From contig DGPZ01000092.1 in the NCBI GenBank assembly GCA_002390675.1, forward strand, positions 23,049 through 87,048: 64,000 bases of DNA, read 5' to 3'. Source of the DNA: Deltaproteobacteria bacterium UBA4427. GTDB lineage: Bacteria > Myxococcota_A > UBA9160 > UBA4427. Below, piece after piece: positions 1 to 9,070 of this stretch (positions are counted from its first letter, which is position 1; every line of letters begins with the position of its first letter). The position numbers and the translations under genes are program-made. Below the pieces are notes generated by a model. The model searched no databases. It saw nothing but the letters and a program-made list of their open reading frames with translations, and was not told the origin of the DNA.

Positions 1-1588
1 CTCGAGTTTGGGCGTGGACGGCAGCGAGGCCGCCACTTAGAAAGAACGAGCCACTCCGCTCGGCTTCGAGGAATGCAACACTCGGAATATTCTCGCCAAC
101 GGGGAAGGCTTCTGCGCGTGATTGACTGTCGCGAGCGAAACGCGTCACCAGATCGCTACGTCCTACCTCTGCCATGCGCGCATCGGTGAATTCTCTGCGC
201 CCAATTTCCTTGTAACCCGTTCCGGCACGCGCGGTGTGGTTATCGCTCGAACCGATCAAGCCGAACCGGAAGCGCTGCGCTCCTTCAGGCGCTCTCGGTC
301 GGCCTAACGCGAGTATGTACTGCGCGCTTCCGAGGGGGCGGAAGTTGAATGCAGGTTGGAAGCAGTCGACACATTGACCCGCTTCGCCCAGGTCGTGCGG
401 CCTAAGGCCAGGAACTGTCCAGGGCCCCGCATTTCGGTCAGCGTCCACAAAGTACTGGCGCGCTTCCGTAGTGCGTTGGTCACAGTCCGATGTGGGGAGA
501 TCCTCGGCGAGACATCGCTCCCGAATGATTTCACCGGCCTTCCAACACGATGGGGTGTAGCCATACGAGGGGTCGGGGCAGCTTCGAGAGCCGTCTTCTG
601 CGATCGCGACCGCGCGCCAAGGGCGATACTCCTCTGCGTTGCCATGGCCTGAATAGACTTCGAGGATTCGCTGCCGATTCGGATCGTGGTCCCTCTGCGT
701 GAGCTGTTTGGCCCAGTCCGATCCAGCGGGGGTGTACATGCCCCAGACAGTTCCATGAGGAATGACGGTCGAGGCGACATCCCAATCGTCGAGTTTAGCG
801 AAGAGCTCGCCGGGCGTCGCAGCGGCTTCGGCGCAATCGATCGGGAGTTCGCGAACCGGCACGCCTTCTGGGCATCGACCCACCCCCTGAATTTCATTCA
901 GCTGGGCCATCATGTCGTGGCCACCCGGGAGCGCGAAGGCGGCCAGGCCTCGCACAAGAGGTCCGTTCGCGCCGGTATCGAAAGTCGAGGGAACGCCCTT
1001 AGGCGGGGCGGCGGCGATCGGGCGCGTTGGGATCGAGCCGTCCTCGAGATCCCGAAGGACGACGTTCTTGTGCCCGTAGTGATTGTCAGGTGTGGAACCC
1101 ATTTGGGTCCATTCCCATCCTAAGAACGAGACCAAGTCGGGATCGTCGCCCCCGAGCGCGTCGCATCGGCGCACGGTGTCGATGGTTTCTTGCCAGCGCC
1201 GAGGCGTAAGCGAGGCGGCGTGATCATTGATCGACCAGAAGTCGAGGTTCGCGCAGTAGCGCGCGAAGTCGCATGCATCCGCCACGGGATGGATGCCTTC
1301 GCCGCCGGCACTCGGCAGTGTGAGTTGAAACGCGTCAACCGAGAATGAACTGTGAACGTGAAGGTCGCCGAAGAGAATTTGCTTTGGCTCGAACACATTG
1401 AGGCTGTGCGCGGTCTCTAGCTGGCTCGAGTCGAGCGTATCAATCGCCGCGACGGGAATCCGCTCGGGCGTCGGCGTGCCCGCGACGACAAGGTCACCGT
1501 AGGCGCCCTGACTAGCCTGAAAGAGCACATAACTCGCGATGGACCCGAGAGTAAGAAGGATTACGAGGAGGATGCCAATGGATCGCAC
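1..1588 (-). CDS. DUF3604 family protein, C-terminus beyond left edge
   Basis: An uninterrupted frame of 529 codons runs from a GTG at 1588 off the left end. The start has an AGGAG six bases upstream. The product opens with one membrane segment or uncleaved signal (residues 4-24) and then shows the metallo-hydrolase signature DLHVH at residues 75-79 (FGDLHVHSSFS), SINDHA and GWEWTQ, which characterise DUF3604. This family is related to PHP-type metal-dependent hydrolases; the substrate is unknown, and a periplasmic location is inferred from the N-terminus. It is about 130 bp downstream of the BtrH-like gene on the same strand. Overlapping small frames between 120 and 1400 on both strands are shadows of this gene. 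Identity of the family is fairly secure, function is not. Confidence 0.8.
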   Translation of the reverse strand, partial: MRSIGILLVILLTLGSIASYVLFQASQGAYGDLVVAGTPTPERIPVAAIDTLDSSQLETAHSLNVFEPKQILFGDLHVHSSFSVDAFQLTLPSAGGEGIHPVADACDFARYCANLDFWSINDHAASLTPRRWQETIDTVRRCDALGGDDPDLVSFLGWEWTQMGSTPDNHYGHKNVVLRDLEDGSIPTRPIAAAPPKGVPSTFDTGANGPLVRGLAAFALPGGHDMMAQLNEIQGVGRCPEGVPVRELPIDCAEAAATPGELFAKLDDWDVASTVIPHGTVWGMYTPAGSDWAKQLTQRDHDPNRQRILEVYSGHGNAEEYRPWRAVAIAEDGSRSCPDPSYGYTPSCWKAGEIIRERCLAEDLPTSDCDQRTTEARQYFVDADRNAGPWTVPGLRPHDLGEAGQCVDCFQPAFNFRPLGSAQYILALGRPRAPEGAQRFRFGLIGSSDNHTARAGTGYKEIGRREFTDARMAEVGRSDLVTRFARDSQSRAEAFPVGENIPSVAFLEAERSGSFFLSGGLAAVHAQTR

Positions 1589-1716
1589 GGTCTACTCCTG
1601 ACGGCGCGCTAGTGAGAGGCGCTCGCGATGAGCGACATCGTAGCTTTGTTGGTCGTAAGTGGCTGTGTGCATGCGTGCGTGGGTAGGACGAGGAGCGCCG
1701 TGGTTATAGGGTTCGC

Positions 1717-2733
1717 TTAGCCGACTGTTTTTGCGAGGCCAATAAATAGGCGCTCTTCGAGATCTGCGGCCCTTGCTACATGTTTTCCCGCTGCATCCCA
1801 ATGGGATTGGAGTTCAGGCTCGTCTGATGCGCGGAAGAGGGCGGCGCTTGCTGCAGTCCACTGATCTGCGGCTCTAGTCGCGAGTGCGGGGGCTTCAGCG
1901 GGGACGAGTTTCGGGTCGAGGTCCCGTGCCCATTCAAGAAAGCCTGCATAGAGGCGGCGAAAATTGCCTCCCCCATTTCCAAATTTCTCGATGCACGCCG
2001 CATTGAAGCTGGCGGTCGCTTTCGCTTTGGCGTCACCGCATTGCTTAGGGAGGGCCTTTGCGTAATCGCGTGCGCCTTCCACGCCGAGCGAGATGTTTCC
2101 GAACTCCTGCGGCACAGTTTGCGGGATCAGCATGTCCTCCGCGCATTGACGAATTGCCGACTCGGCCGCATCGGCGAGGGAATTGCCGACTGCCGTGTCG
2201 TGGAAACATCCCCATCGATTCTGATCCGATCGGCCGGTGGCCGGATTTCGACTCTCACGAACCGCGCCTAGCGAACAGACCTCGGGAGTGTCGTTGATCC
2301 GGTCTCCTATGTAGACGCGCTCTTCCTCGTCATCGAATCCAACAAGCACAAACCTGTGCGACGGGAAGTTGACCTTATAGTCCCGATAGTCGAGATAGAA
2401 AATGTCGCCAACGAGCATCGTCGGACGACCGTTAATGACTTCCTCCCGAACGAGGCGCCAAGCCTCATCATTATCGTCGACAGTCGTTTCGCGGTAATCG
2501 ATGCCGAGGTGCTTTGCGAGATCGATCTCCATCTCCATAGTGCGACCGAAGAGAACGACAGAAGGATCCGCACCAGGGTTGTTGATGAAGCCACTTGCGA
2601 GGCCGGCACCGAGTCCGAAGACGGCGGCTTCCGGGAGTGCTAGGTCGCAGTAGTGTCTGAGGAGCCCACGCATAGCAACGCTCCCACAATGATCGCCTGG
2701 GAAAATTTCGAAATCGTCAATCATCGCTTTCAA
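1717..2733 (-). CDS. BtrH-like protein (BtrH N-terminal / DUF4872 type)
   Basis: A soluble protein of about 335 residues. Near the N-terminus it has the HCGS motif followed by a small-residue-rich segment (GLGAGLASGF), typical of the papain-like BtrH N-terminal domain. The C-terminal half is Ala-rich and helical, like DUF4872. BtrH in butirosin biosynthesis transfers an acyl group from acyl carrier protein to an aminoglycoside; relatives outside antibiotic clusters have no known role. Translation may start at TTG 2733, which has a GGAG seven bases upstream, or at ATG 2724. No biosynthetic genes flank it, so an antibiotic role is not supported here. The family call rests on pattern recognition alone. 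Confidence 0.7.
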   Translation of the reverse strand: MKAMIDDFEIFPGDHCGSVAMRGLLRHYCDLALPEAAVFGLGAGLASGFINNPGADPSVVLFGRTMEMEIDLAKHLGIDYRETTVDDNDEAWRLVREEVINGRPTMLVGDIFYLDYRDYKVNFPSHRFVLVGFDDEEERVYIGDRINDTPEVCSLGAVRESRNPATGRSDQNRWGCFHDTAVGNSLADAAESAIRQCAEDMLIPQTVPQEFGNISLGVEGARDYAKALPKQCGDAKAKATASFNAACIEKFGNGGGNFRRLYAGFLEWARDLDPKLVPAEAPALATRAADQWTAASAALFRASDEPELQSHWDAAGKHVARAADLEERLFIGLAKTVG

Positions 2734-2972
2734 GGCTCGACTCCGTGATTTATCCAGTGTCTAAAGTCACGTAATATACACGGGACATATTCTCAGGGGC
2801 TTTTGATGGCTCCCAGAAGATTGTCTGATTGAGAAGAGAATGTATCCGAGCGGGAGAAGCCTGGCTTACGCCTGCGCTGTATCGTTGATGAAGAGCAATG
2901 AGCCCCGCTGTTGAGCAGCGGACTTCGGGCTGCTCTGAGTAGTCCACAAATACCCTCGACAAGGAGCCATTA

Positions 2973-3743
2973 ATGAGCGGAATAGGAGCACAAGGCGATG
3001 GCGAGGTCGCGCTGATCGTTGGCGGCGGCCCGGGCGTGAGCGCGAGCTGTGCGCGGCATTTCAGCGAAGCAGGGATGCGCGTGGCAATTGCGGCACGTAC
3101 TCCGGATAAGCCTGTGCTGATCGCGCTCGAAAAAGAGTTTGGGGTCGCGCGTTTCGCGTGCGATGCCAGTGATCCGGAGTCGGTAGTTCGTCTATTTGCC
3201 GACGTAGAGTCGCAGCTTGGTGCGCCCCGCCTAGTGGTGCATAATATTGACGGCCGCGTGAAAGAAATTTTCCGAAAGGAACTGATAGAGGCGGACTCCA
3301 AGCTAGTCCTGCAAACTATTCATAACTCGGCATACAGTGCATTTCTGGTAGGGCAGCAAGCCGCTCGAACCATGCTGTCTCAGGCCGCTACGACTGAAGA
3401 GCAACGCGGCACGATCCTGTTCACGAATGCGAGCGCTGCCATCAAGGGGTATCCGCTGAGTGCTGCCTTCGCGATAGCCTCTCACGGCAAGGCGGGGCTC
3501 GCGCAAAGTATGGCTCGAGAGCTCGGGCCGCAGGGGATTCACGTCGTTCATTGCCCGATCGACGGGGCGATTGCGTGGACGCAGGAAGACGGCTCGCGGA
3601 AGCATTGGCTCGCGGGAGCCGACGAAGGCGACAATATGCTGGATCCCGATCGGATTGCGGAAACATACTTACATCTTCACAATCAGCATAAATCAACATG
3701 GACATTTGAAGCTGTTATGCGGCCGTGGAAAGAGCGCTGGTAA
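2973..3743 (+). CDS. Atypical short-chain dehydrogenase/reductase
   Basis: The 256-residue Rossmann protein begins with the nucleotide-binding stretch ALIVGGGPGVSASCA (about residues 13-27) and has the usual SDR length. The catalytic region departs from the YxxxK rule: Lys is at 173 but residue 169 is Ala (FAIASHGKAG), so classical Tyr-dependent proton transfer is not visible. It may act on an unusual substrate, use another acid, or be a non-catalytic family member. The ATG is preceded by AAGGAG. It is transcribed divergently from the BtrH-like gene across a 239-bp gap and converges with the serine hydrolase downstream. The fold is certain, the substrate unknown. Confidence 0.8.
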   Translation: MSGIGAQGDGEVALIVGGGPGVSASCARHFSEAGMRVAIAARTPDKPVLIALEKEFGVARFACDASDPESVVRLFADVESQLGAPRLVVHNIDGRVKEIFRKELIEADSKLVLQTIHNSAYSAFLVGQQAARTMLSQAATTEEQRGTILFTNASAAIKGYPLSAAFAIASHGKAGLAQSMARELGPQGIHVVHCPIDGAIAWTQEDGSRKHWLAGADEGDNMLDPDRIAETYLHLHNQHKSTWTFEAVMRPWKERW

Positions 3744-3840
3744 GACGCTTGCGCGAATGACGCGTCGCTACTGGTATTGGCCACATGACGATGGTGAGGA
3801 CATCGTTCAAAAAGAGTGCCGTCTGAGCAGTGAGAGATTG

Positions 3841-5067
3841 CTAGTCGGGGAGGATCGCGCCGTAGACGATCGACTTCAGCTGGCCGCGGAAGTCGAAAGT
3901 GCGGGAGGGCATGAGCTGTGTCATGAAGATGACGCAAAGCTCTTCGGCGGGGTCGACCCAGAAGATCGTGCTCGCCGCACCGCCCCAGGCGTATTCACCC
4001 GGAGAACCGACGTTTTGCCCCGTCACGGGATCGAGGATGACGGAGAAGCCGAGGCCGAAGCCGGTGCCTTCGTAGGGTGTCTCGCCGAAGAGACCGACAC
4101 TTGCTCCGGCTAGGTCCAGGCCACCCTCTAGATGATTCTGCGTCATGAGGTCCAAGGTCTTGGGGCCGAGCAGGCGCGTACCGTTGACGGTCCCATCTCC
4201 CAACAACATTTGGCAAAAGCGCAGATAGTCGGAGGTCGTAGAGAGCAGGCCTCCTCCGCCGGAGAAAAGCGTGACATCGCCGGCCCACGCGCTCTTCATG
4301 GGGTCATCGATCAGTCGGAGTGACTTGTGGCCGGCTCGCTCATAGTTAGCGGCAAATCGGGAGAATTTGTCTTCCGGGATCGAGAAGCTTGTGTCGCTCA
4401 TTCCCAGCGGCGCAAAAATGCGTTCCCGGAAGAACACGTCAAGGCTTTGGCCTGAAAGAACTTCGACGAGGCGCCCGCATACATCGGTTGAAACCGAGTA
4501 GTTCCAAGCCGTGCCCGGCGAGAATTCGAGAGGCATCTTCGCGAGCCCGTTCATCATGTCGGCGAGCGTCGGGCCGTGGATATCGACGCCAAGCTTGGCT
4601 TTTCGATATCCTGCATCGACGTTAGTGCGATCCTGGAAGCCGTAGGTCAGCCCCGATTGGTGAGTTAGGACATCCCGGATAGTCATGGCTCGCTCGCACG
4701 GGCGCGTGACGTAGTTTGGGTGCACACCTTCTTCATAGACTCCGAGGTCTCGGAACTCAGGTAGGTAGCTATGAACAGGATCGCTGAGAGAGAAGCGAGC
4801 TTCTTCGTGGAGCATCATCAGGGCAACTGAAGTTATGGGCTTCGTCATCGAGTAGATGCGATAGATCGTGTCTTTTTCGGTAGGCGCTTCCCGTTCGAGG
4901 TCGCGATGGCCCAGCACGCTGTGGTGCGCGAGTTCGCCGCGGCGGAATACGGCAGTCTGACATCCCGAGATCTTCCCCGGTCGCACATAACGTTCTTCTA
5001 GGTGGCGATCGATGTGCGTGAGCTGCGCACTGGAGAGGCCGACGGATTCAGGACGAACAAGGGGCAT
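3841..5067 (-). CDS. Serine hydrolase, beta-lactamase/EstB family
   Basis: A 408-residue member of the class C beta-lactamase-like family (esterases, D-aminopeptidases, penicillin-binding-protein relatives). The nucleophile motif SxxK is SMTK at 73-76, the second motif YxS is Tyr190 in WNYSVS, and a glycine-rich GGGGLLST occupies the position of the KTG-like region. No signal peptide is visible, suggesting a cytoplasmic esterase of the EstB/LovD kind, not a cell-wall enzyme. It lies 17 bp upstream of the FAA hydrolase gene on the same strand order, so the two could be cotranscribed in a small catabolic unit. Substrate unknown. Confidence 0.88.
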   Translation of the reverse strand: MPLVRPESVGLSSAQLTHIDRHLEERYVRPGKISGCQTAVFRRGELAHHSVLGHRDLEREAPTEKDTIYRIYSMTKPITSVALMMLHEEARFSLSDPVHSYLPEFRDLGVYEEGVHPNYVTRPCERAMTIRDVLTHQSGLTYGFQDRTNVDAGYRKAKLGVDIHGPTLADMMNGLAKMPLEFSPGTAWNYSVSTDVCGRLVEVLSGQSLDVFFRERIFAPLGMSDTSFSIPEDKFSRFAANYERAGHKSLRLIDDPMKSAWAGDVTLFSGGGGLLSTTSDYLRFCQMLLGDGTVNGTRLLGPKTLDLMTQNHLEGGLDLAGASVGLFGETPYEGTGFGLGFSVILDPVTGQNVGSPGEYAWGGAASTIFWVDPAEELCVIFMTQLMPSRTFDFRGQLKSIVYGAILPD

Positions 5068-5084
5068 GTGTGAGGATTCCTCTT

Positions 5085-5987
5085 TCAGTCAATCCCGAGA
5101 ACCTTCTTGAGTTGATCCGGAACTACGTCGGCGCGGGAATGGTCTGCGATGCGTACGCAGCGATTCTCTATCTGCCCGAGTCCAGAAATCGAAGTCGTGA
5201 TCACGTCACCATCCTTTAGCAGCTTGCCTTGAAAGGCACCGACGCCGCCGGGAGTGCCGGTGAAGATCACGTCGCCGGGCACGAGCGTGAGGATATTCGA
5301 GAGGTACGACACGAGCATCGGAACATCAAAGATCAAGTCGCTGGTGCTGTCCTTCTGTCGGATCTCGCCGTTCACTTCGCAAACGAGCTCGAGGCTATTC
5401 GGATCTTCAAGCAGGTCGGGCGATATCAGGACCGGTCCCATTGGCCCGAAAGTGTCGAATGATTTGGCTAAGGAAAACTGCGGAGGTGCAGAAGTGAATT
5501 GAGCGGGCCGGTCGGAGATGTCTTGTCCAACACAAAGGCCGGCGACATAGCTCCACGCATCCTCGACAGCGACATTGGATGCCTTACGCCCGATCACGAC
5601 GACGAGTTCGCCTTCGTAGTCGACATAGTCGCTGCGGAGTTTGACATCGTCGGTCGGGCCGCAGATGCACGATCCGAATTTGGCGAAGGTGAGAGGGGCC
5701 TCCGGAATCGGCATTCCGCCTTCTTCGGCATGATTGCGATAGTTGAGGCCAATTCCGAACGAGTTGAGCGGGCGTGGGGAGGGCGACCCGAGCGTGATAT
5801 CTGCCAGCTTGCCCGTAGGAGTCTGGCTTCCGAGCCCTGCGGAAAGCTCGGAGAGCGCGTCGACTTCGCCTAGCGCTGCCATCGGATCGGCACTGAGCTT
5901 GCCGCCAGAAATCGTTTCGAGGTCGTAATAGTCATCGCCCGCGACAAGGGCTGCGCGCCCTGCGGCGTTTGCAAATCGGAATCCCAT
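5085..5987 (-). CDS. Fumarylacetoacetate (FAA) hydrolase family protein
   Basis: About 300 residues with the FAH-fold signature: the GLNYRNHAEE loop, the metal-binding acidic cluster VDYEGELVVVIG, GQDISDR, and the C-terminal GDVIFTGTPGGVG. Members hydrolyse or decarboxylate beta-diketo acids or oxaloacetate-like compounds in aromatic and amino acid catabolism, with a divalent metal. I chose ATG 5987, which has GGAG nine bases upstream; a TTG at 6017 would add ten residues. It sits directly upstream of the serine hydrolase gene in the same direction. Ring-cleavage product hydrolysis is a reasonable guess but not shown. Confidence 0.9.
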   Translation of the reverse strand: MGFRFANAAGRAALVAGDDYYDLETISGGKLSADPMAALGEVDALSELSAGLGSQTPTGKLADITLGSPSPRPLNSFGIGLNYRNHAEEGGMPIPEAPLTFAKFGSCICGPTDDVKLRSDYVDYEGELVVVIGRKASNVAVEDAWSYVAGLCVGQDISDRPAQFTSAPPQFSLAKSFDTFGPMGPVLISPDLLEDPNSLELVCEVNGEIRQKDSTSDLIFDVPMLVSYLSNILTLVPGDVIFTGTPGGVGAFQGKLLKDGDVITTSISGLGQIENRCVRIADHSRADVVPDQLKKVLGID

Positions 5988-6116
5988 TTGAGTGATCTCC
6001 TCGTTGAGCCTTGGCAAGTCGAGTGAGTGCTATGACTAACGCCGACTCATTGAATAGCGATTGTGGAAGGGCGAGGTGGCTCTGGTGAGTCTTTTCGAAC
6101 TTCCGGTGTGTTGGTC

Positions 6117-6650
6117 CTAGGTCACATTCGCTTCTGTTGCCGACTGGCTCGCCGTTTCGAGGGAAGCTGCGGAGAGGGACCACCAGGCGATCGGCGGTGA
6201 CAAGACCATGGCGAGAAGCCCGGCCCATAGGCCTTTCCAAATAACGAATCCGGCGAAGGATACGGGCTCGGCGTTCGCGAGGGTAAGAATTGCAACGACC
6301 GGCGCCGCGCCACAGCCAAAGCCGAAGAGCGTCACGACGAGGGCGCGGATCGTGATCGATCGATGGTGGAGGCCGCGCGCCCCAATTTGTGAGGCGGGCA
6401 AGGGCGGGAGCTTTCCGTCGCGCACTTGTTTGGCGATGACCCGTGAGACGATTTGACACATGATGAAGGGGAGTAGGAGTCCTGTCGCGAGCAGGTCGAT
6501 GCCAATGCTAGGTTCGCCCCATAGCGGAACCGTTTCGTTCCCGCGGAGTAGCAGCCCCGCGATGGCGCCGTTAATGACAATGTTGATGACGAGGGCATGA
6601 ACGCCTTGTTCAATCCAGATAAAGTGGCGGTGGCGATCCGAGAGATCCAT
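6117..6650 (-). CDS. Conserved small membrane protein, function unknown
   Basis: A 177-residue protein with about four hydrophobic segments (one near residues 18-40, then the LLATGLLLPFIM, ALVVTLFGFGCGAAPVV and WAGLLAMVLSPPIAWW regions). No catalytic motif is recognisable. The ATG at 6650 is preceded by GAGGACACGC, better than the upstream TTG at 6674. It is between the FAA hydrolase and another small membrane-anchored protein, all on the minus strand. I do not recognise the family. Confidence 0.6.
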   Translation of the reverse strand: MDLSDRHRHFIWIEQGVHALVINIVINGAIAGLLLRGNETVPLWGEPSIGIDLLATGLLLPFIMCQIVSRVIAKQVRDGKLPPLPASQIGARGLHHRSITIRALVVTLFGFGCGAAPVVAILTLANAEPVSFAGFVIWKGLWAGLLAMVLSPPIAWWSLSAASLETASQSATEANVT

Positions 6651-6762
6651 GCGTGTCCTCCGAGTCGGTCGCAATTGCCGACGTTTAGACGGATAAGCCT
6701 AGTCGTTTCCGGCGGCTAGGGCAGAGCGGAAGCCCGTATTTTCCACGCGAAACCGGGCGCGC

Positions 6763-7278
6763 CTAGCTTCGGGGTGCGAGCTCGAAGATCCAGAGATATC
6801 CCGAACTAAGCACATCGTCAGGCGTTTCCGCCCCCTTCATGTACTTGCGGCTGAGCTCCGCAATGATGCCCTCCGCGTCGGGTCCGTCGTTTATTCGGAC
6901 GAGGGTGCGCTCGTAGACCTTGCCATCGACTCGTAAGAGCGCGCGGGGATCGGCTTCAGCCTGGAACGGCCAATGCTTCCAGATCTTGCCGTACCAGGTG
7001 GTCATGTAGCCCGACGGAATAAAGAGTCGGCCATCGTGGACGATGATAAAGGTCGTTCGCGAACTGGCGGGGTCGATGAGCTGGAACTGGACCGTCGGGC
7101 GGTCGACGAGGAAGCTCCAGTCGGGCTCCGCGCCTTCGTAGAGTTCGCCGGTCGAGAATGGACCGCCAGCAATAATTTCGAGCGGGCCGTCGGAGAAGCG
7201 TGCACCGACGAGTACCAGGACTACAGAAATTACGACGAAAAGAATTAGGCCGACGACTATTTTGAGTGCAAGTTGCAT
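6763..7278 (-). CDS. Membrane-anchored hypothetical protein
   Basis: A 171-residue protein with one N-terminal membrane segment (residues 5-25) and a globular remainder rich in aromatic residues (TTWYGKIWKHWPF). It may be an inner-membrane anchored periplasmic protein. No known domain is recognised. The start ATG at 7278 is followed at once by the hydrophobic helix. Codon usage resembles its neighbours and the frame is long and clean, which supports a real gene. It is 113 bp upstream of the small membrane protein gene in the same direction. Confidence 0.6.
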   Translation of the reverse strand: MQLALKIVVGLILFVVISVVLVLVGARFSDGPLEIIAGGPFSTGELYEGAEPDWSFLVDRPTVQFQLIDPASSRTTFIIVHDGRLFIPSGYMTTWYGKIWKHWPFQAEADPRALLRVDGKVYERTLVRINDGPDAEGIIAELSRKYMKGAETPDDVLSSGYLWIFELAPRS

Positions 7279-7683
7279 GGGGTCTCCGCATGAAATTGGC
7301 GCCCGGAAACGGCGCGACCCGCGTACGATAGGTCAGCTCCCGTAGGCGCGCGGCGTATCGCAGGTTAGGGGAGCGAGACGCTGGGTCCGCGTAGATCGTG
7401 TAGCGTCTAGGGCGTAGTTGTAACCGCAGGTTTCTCTTGTCTGACTAATCGTTCTTGATTAGTGGCCGGCCGCGAGGACGGTGTGTATCGCCTGTATGTA
7501 TTTAATCCCTCAACAGAAAAAGTCGGTGCAATATGCGCCTGGGCTTCCTAAGCGCAGCTCGTCGCGGCAATTTGGTCGGGCACTGCCGGTGATTCGGTTT
7601 GGGATGCGGATGAGGCCATAGATCGAATCAGCAAAAGATCGTGAACATTGCACTCTGAGGTTAGAAATCGAGTGAATCAGGTA
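7279..7683. other. Intergenic region with divergent promoters
   Basis: About 405 bp between divergent genes (6763-7278 minus and the MFS gene plus). No protein-like frame is convincing. It holds a perfect 7-bp inverted repeat at 7444-7463, described separately, and AT-rich stretches that could contain promoters. Confidence 0.5.
7444..7463. promoter_or_regulatory. Palindromic operator candidate upstream of MFS gene
   Basis: ACTAATC (7444-7450) and GATTAGT (7457-7463) form a perfect inverted repeat around six bases. The site lies about 220 bp before the MFS start, in an otherwise non-coding divergent region, which suits a dimeric repressor or activator. No regulator gene is adjacent, so the partner is unknown. 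Confidence 0.4.
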
Positions 7684-8964
7684 ATGCCCGAATCGCAAGC
7701 GACTGCGAGTGCAGGCTTCTCTGGCTGGTGGATGATCGCACTTGCTTTCCTGCTATATGGGTTGGGTATCGCGCCCGCCTACTACGGTTGGGGGTTTCTC
7801 GCCCCCGAGATCATGGCTGAGATCGATCTCTCCCGTGAGCAAGTCGGGAATACCTTCGGCGTATTCACCCTGACCTTCGCTTTGACGAGCCCACTGGCTG
7901 CGGCGGCTATTCTTCGGATCGGATTGCGCCCCGTGATTGCAATCGGCGCAGTCATTGGGTCCATCGGTTTCGAATGGACGGCCCGGGCATCGACAGTCGG
8001 AGAGTTTCTTTTCGCCTACGCCGTATTGGGCGGAATTGGAATCGGCCTAACGACGCTCCTGCCGGCGCAGCTTTTGCCAGTGAACTGGTTTCGGCAGTAT
8101 CGCGCTCGTGCGACGGCTGTGATTCTTTCCGGCGCAGCGGTGGTAGGAGCCGGTGTGCCGACGATCGCGAATTGGCTGGTTGATGCCTACGACTGGCGCA
8201 TGGTTTGGCATGTGATCGCAGCGATCATGTTGCTGGTCGGCACGACGGCTGCTGTGTTCCTGCGAGCCCACCCGCGGGATTTCGGTCAATTCAGGGATGG
8301 CATCCTACCGTCTTCTGAACCGTTCGCGGATGAAGCGGGAGACCACGAAGGCCTTGATGCGGAGTCGGGCGGTTTCGAGGATGAAGGGCCTTCGATCAGA
8401 AAGATTCTGCTGGACCCACGATTCCTTTTCGTGACGCTGGCATGTTTATCGAATGCGGTTCCTTGGCGCGTCGTGACCGCTCACGGGCGTCTGCATCTAG
8501 AGGACTTGGGCTTTGGGGCGGCGCTGGCTGCAGGAATCCTTGGGGTGCGGGTTGGAGTGAGTGGTGCGGGTCGACTCGTTGGCGGAGTTAGTGATTTTCT
8601 GGATCCACGCAGCGTGCTGGGATTTTCACTGATTGCAAGCGCCTTGGGTTTGATGGGGATTGCGTTCGCTACGAACGCGACTGCTGGATATTTTGCTATC
8701 GCACTGTTAGGTGCGGGCTATGGCGTCGCATTTACGAACGAGCCCGTAGTCGTAGCTCATGTATTCGGCGCTCGCGCCTTCGTGTCTTTGAACGGGATTC
8801 GTTTGGCGCTGACAGGTGTCTTTGGCTGGCTTGGGCCGCGGTGGACTGGCGCTGTGGCGGACGCGACGGGCTCCTATTCCACGAGTTTTGTTGCGCTTTC
8901 CGGGCTCTGCTTGGTGGGGGCGATCAGCTTGGTGTTCTGCCGCCCAATGGTGGAATCAAATTAG
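7684..8964 (+). CDS. Major facilitator superfamily transporter
   Basis: A 426-residue inner-membrane protein with about twelve hydrophobic segments and the MFS layout of two halves around a charged loop (roughly residues 190-235, rich in Glu/Asp). The N-terminal segment GWWMIALAFLLYGLGIAPAYYGWGFLAPEIMAEI resembles the monocarboxylate/oxalate-formate antiporter group. ATG 7684 is the likely start; a TTG at 7648 would add a poorly conserved extension. The stop is followed by a bidirectional terminator shared with the thiolase gene. Transport of an organic acid is the family expectation; the actual substrate is not readable. Confidence 0.85.
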   Translation: MPESQATASAGFSGWWMIALAFLLYGLGIAPAYYGWGFLAPEIMAEIDLSREQVGNTFGVFTLTFALTSPLAAAAILRIGLRPVIAIGAVIGSIGFEWTARASTVGEFLFAYAVLGGIGIGLTTLLPAQLLPVNWFRQYRARATAVILSGAAVVGAGVPTIANWLVDAYDWRMVWHVIAAIMLLVGTTAAVFLRAHPRDFGQFRDGILPSSEPFADEAGDHEGLDAESGGFEDEGPSIRKILLDPRFLFVTLACLSNAVPWRVVTAHGRLHLEDLGFGAALAAGILGVRVGVSGAGRLVGGVSDFLDPRSVLGFSLIASALGLMGIAFATNATAGYFAIALLGAGYGVAFTNEPVVVAHVFGARAFVSLNGIRLALTGVFGWLGPRWTGAVADATGSYSTSFVALSGLCLVGAISLVFCRPMVESN

Positions 8965-9013
8965 GCCTGATTGCGGGGATAGGCTGCGTGTTTTGACGGC
9001 CCACCACAATAAA

Positions 9014-9050
9014 AACGCCGCGCAGCCCAGAAAAAGGCGTACGCGGCGTT
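9014..9050. terminator. Bidirectional terminator between MFS and thiolase genes
   Basis: AACGCCGCG (9014-9022) and CGCGGCGTT (9042-9050) form a perfect 9-bp inverted repeat with a 19-base loop. It is flanked by AAAAA on the left and CTTGTTTT on the right, so either strand ends in a T-rich tract. It is placed exactly between convergent genes. Confidence 0.75.
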
Positions 9051-9070
9051 CTTGTTTTCGAGATTGAAAA

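Noticed and set aside
304..1398. Several mid-sized frames near the left edge
   Set aside because: All are out of frame with the single long DUF3604 reading frame that begins at GTG 1588.
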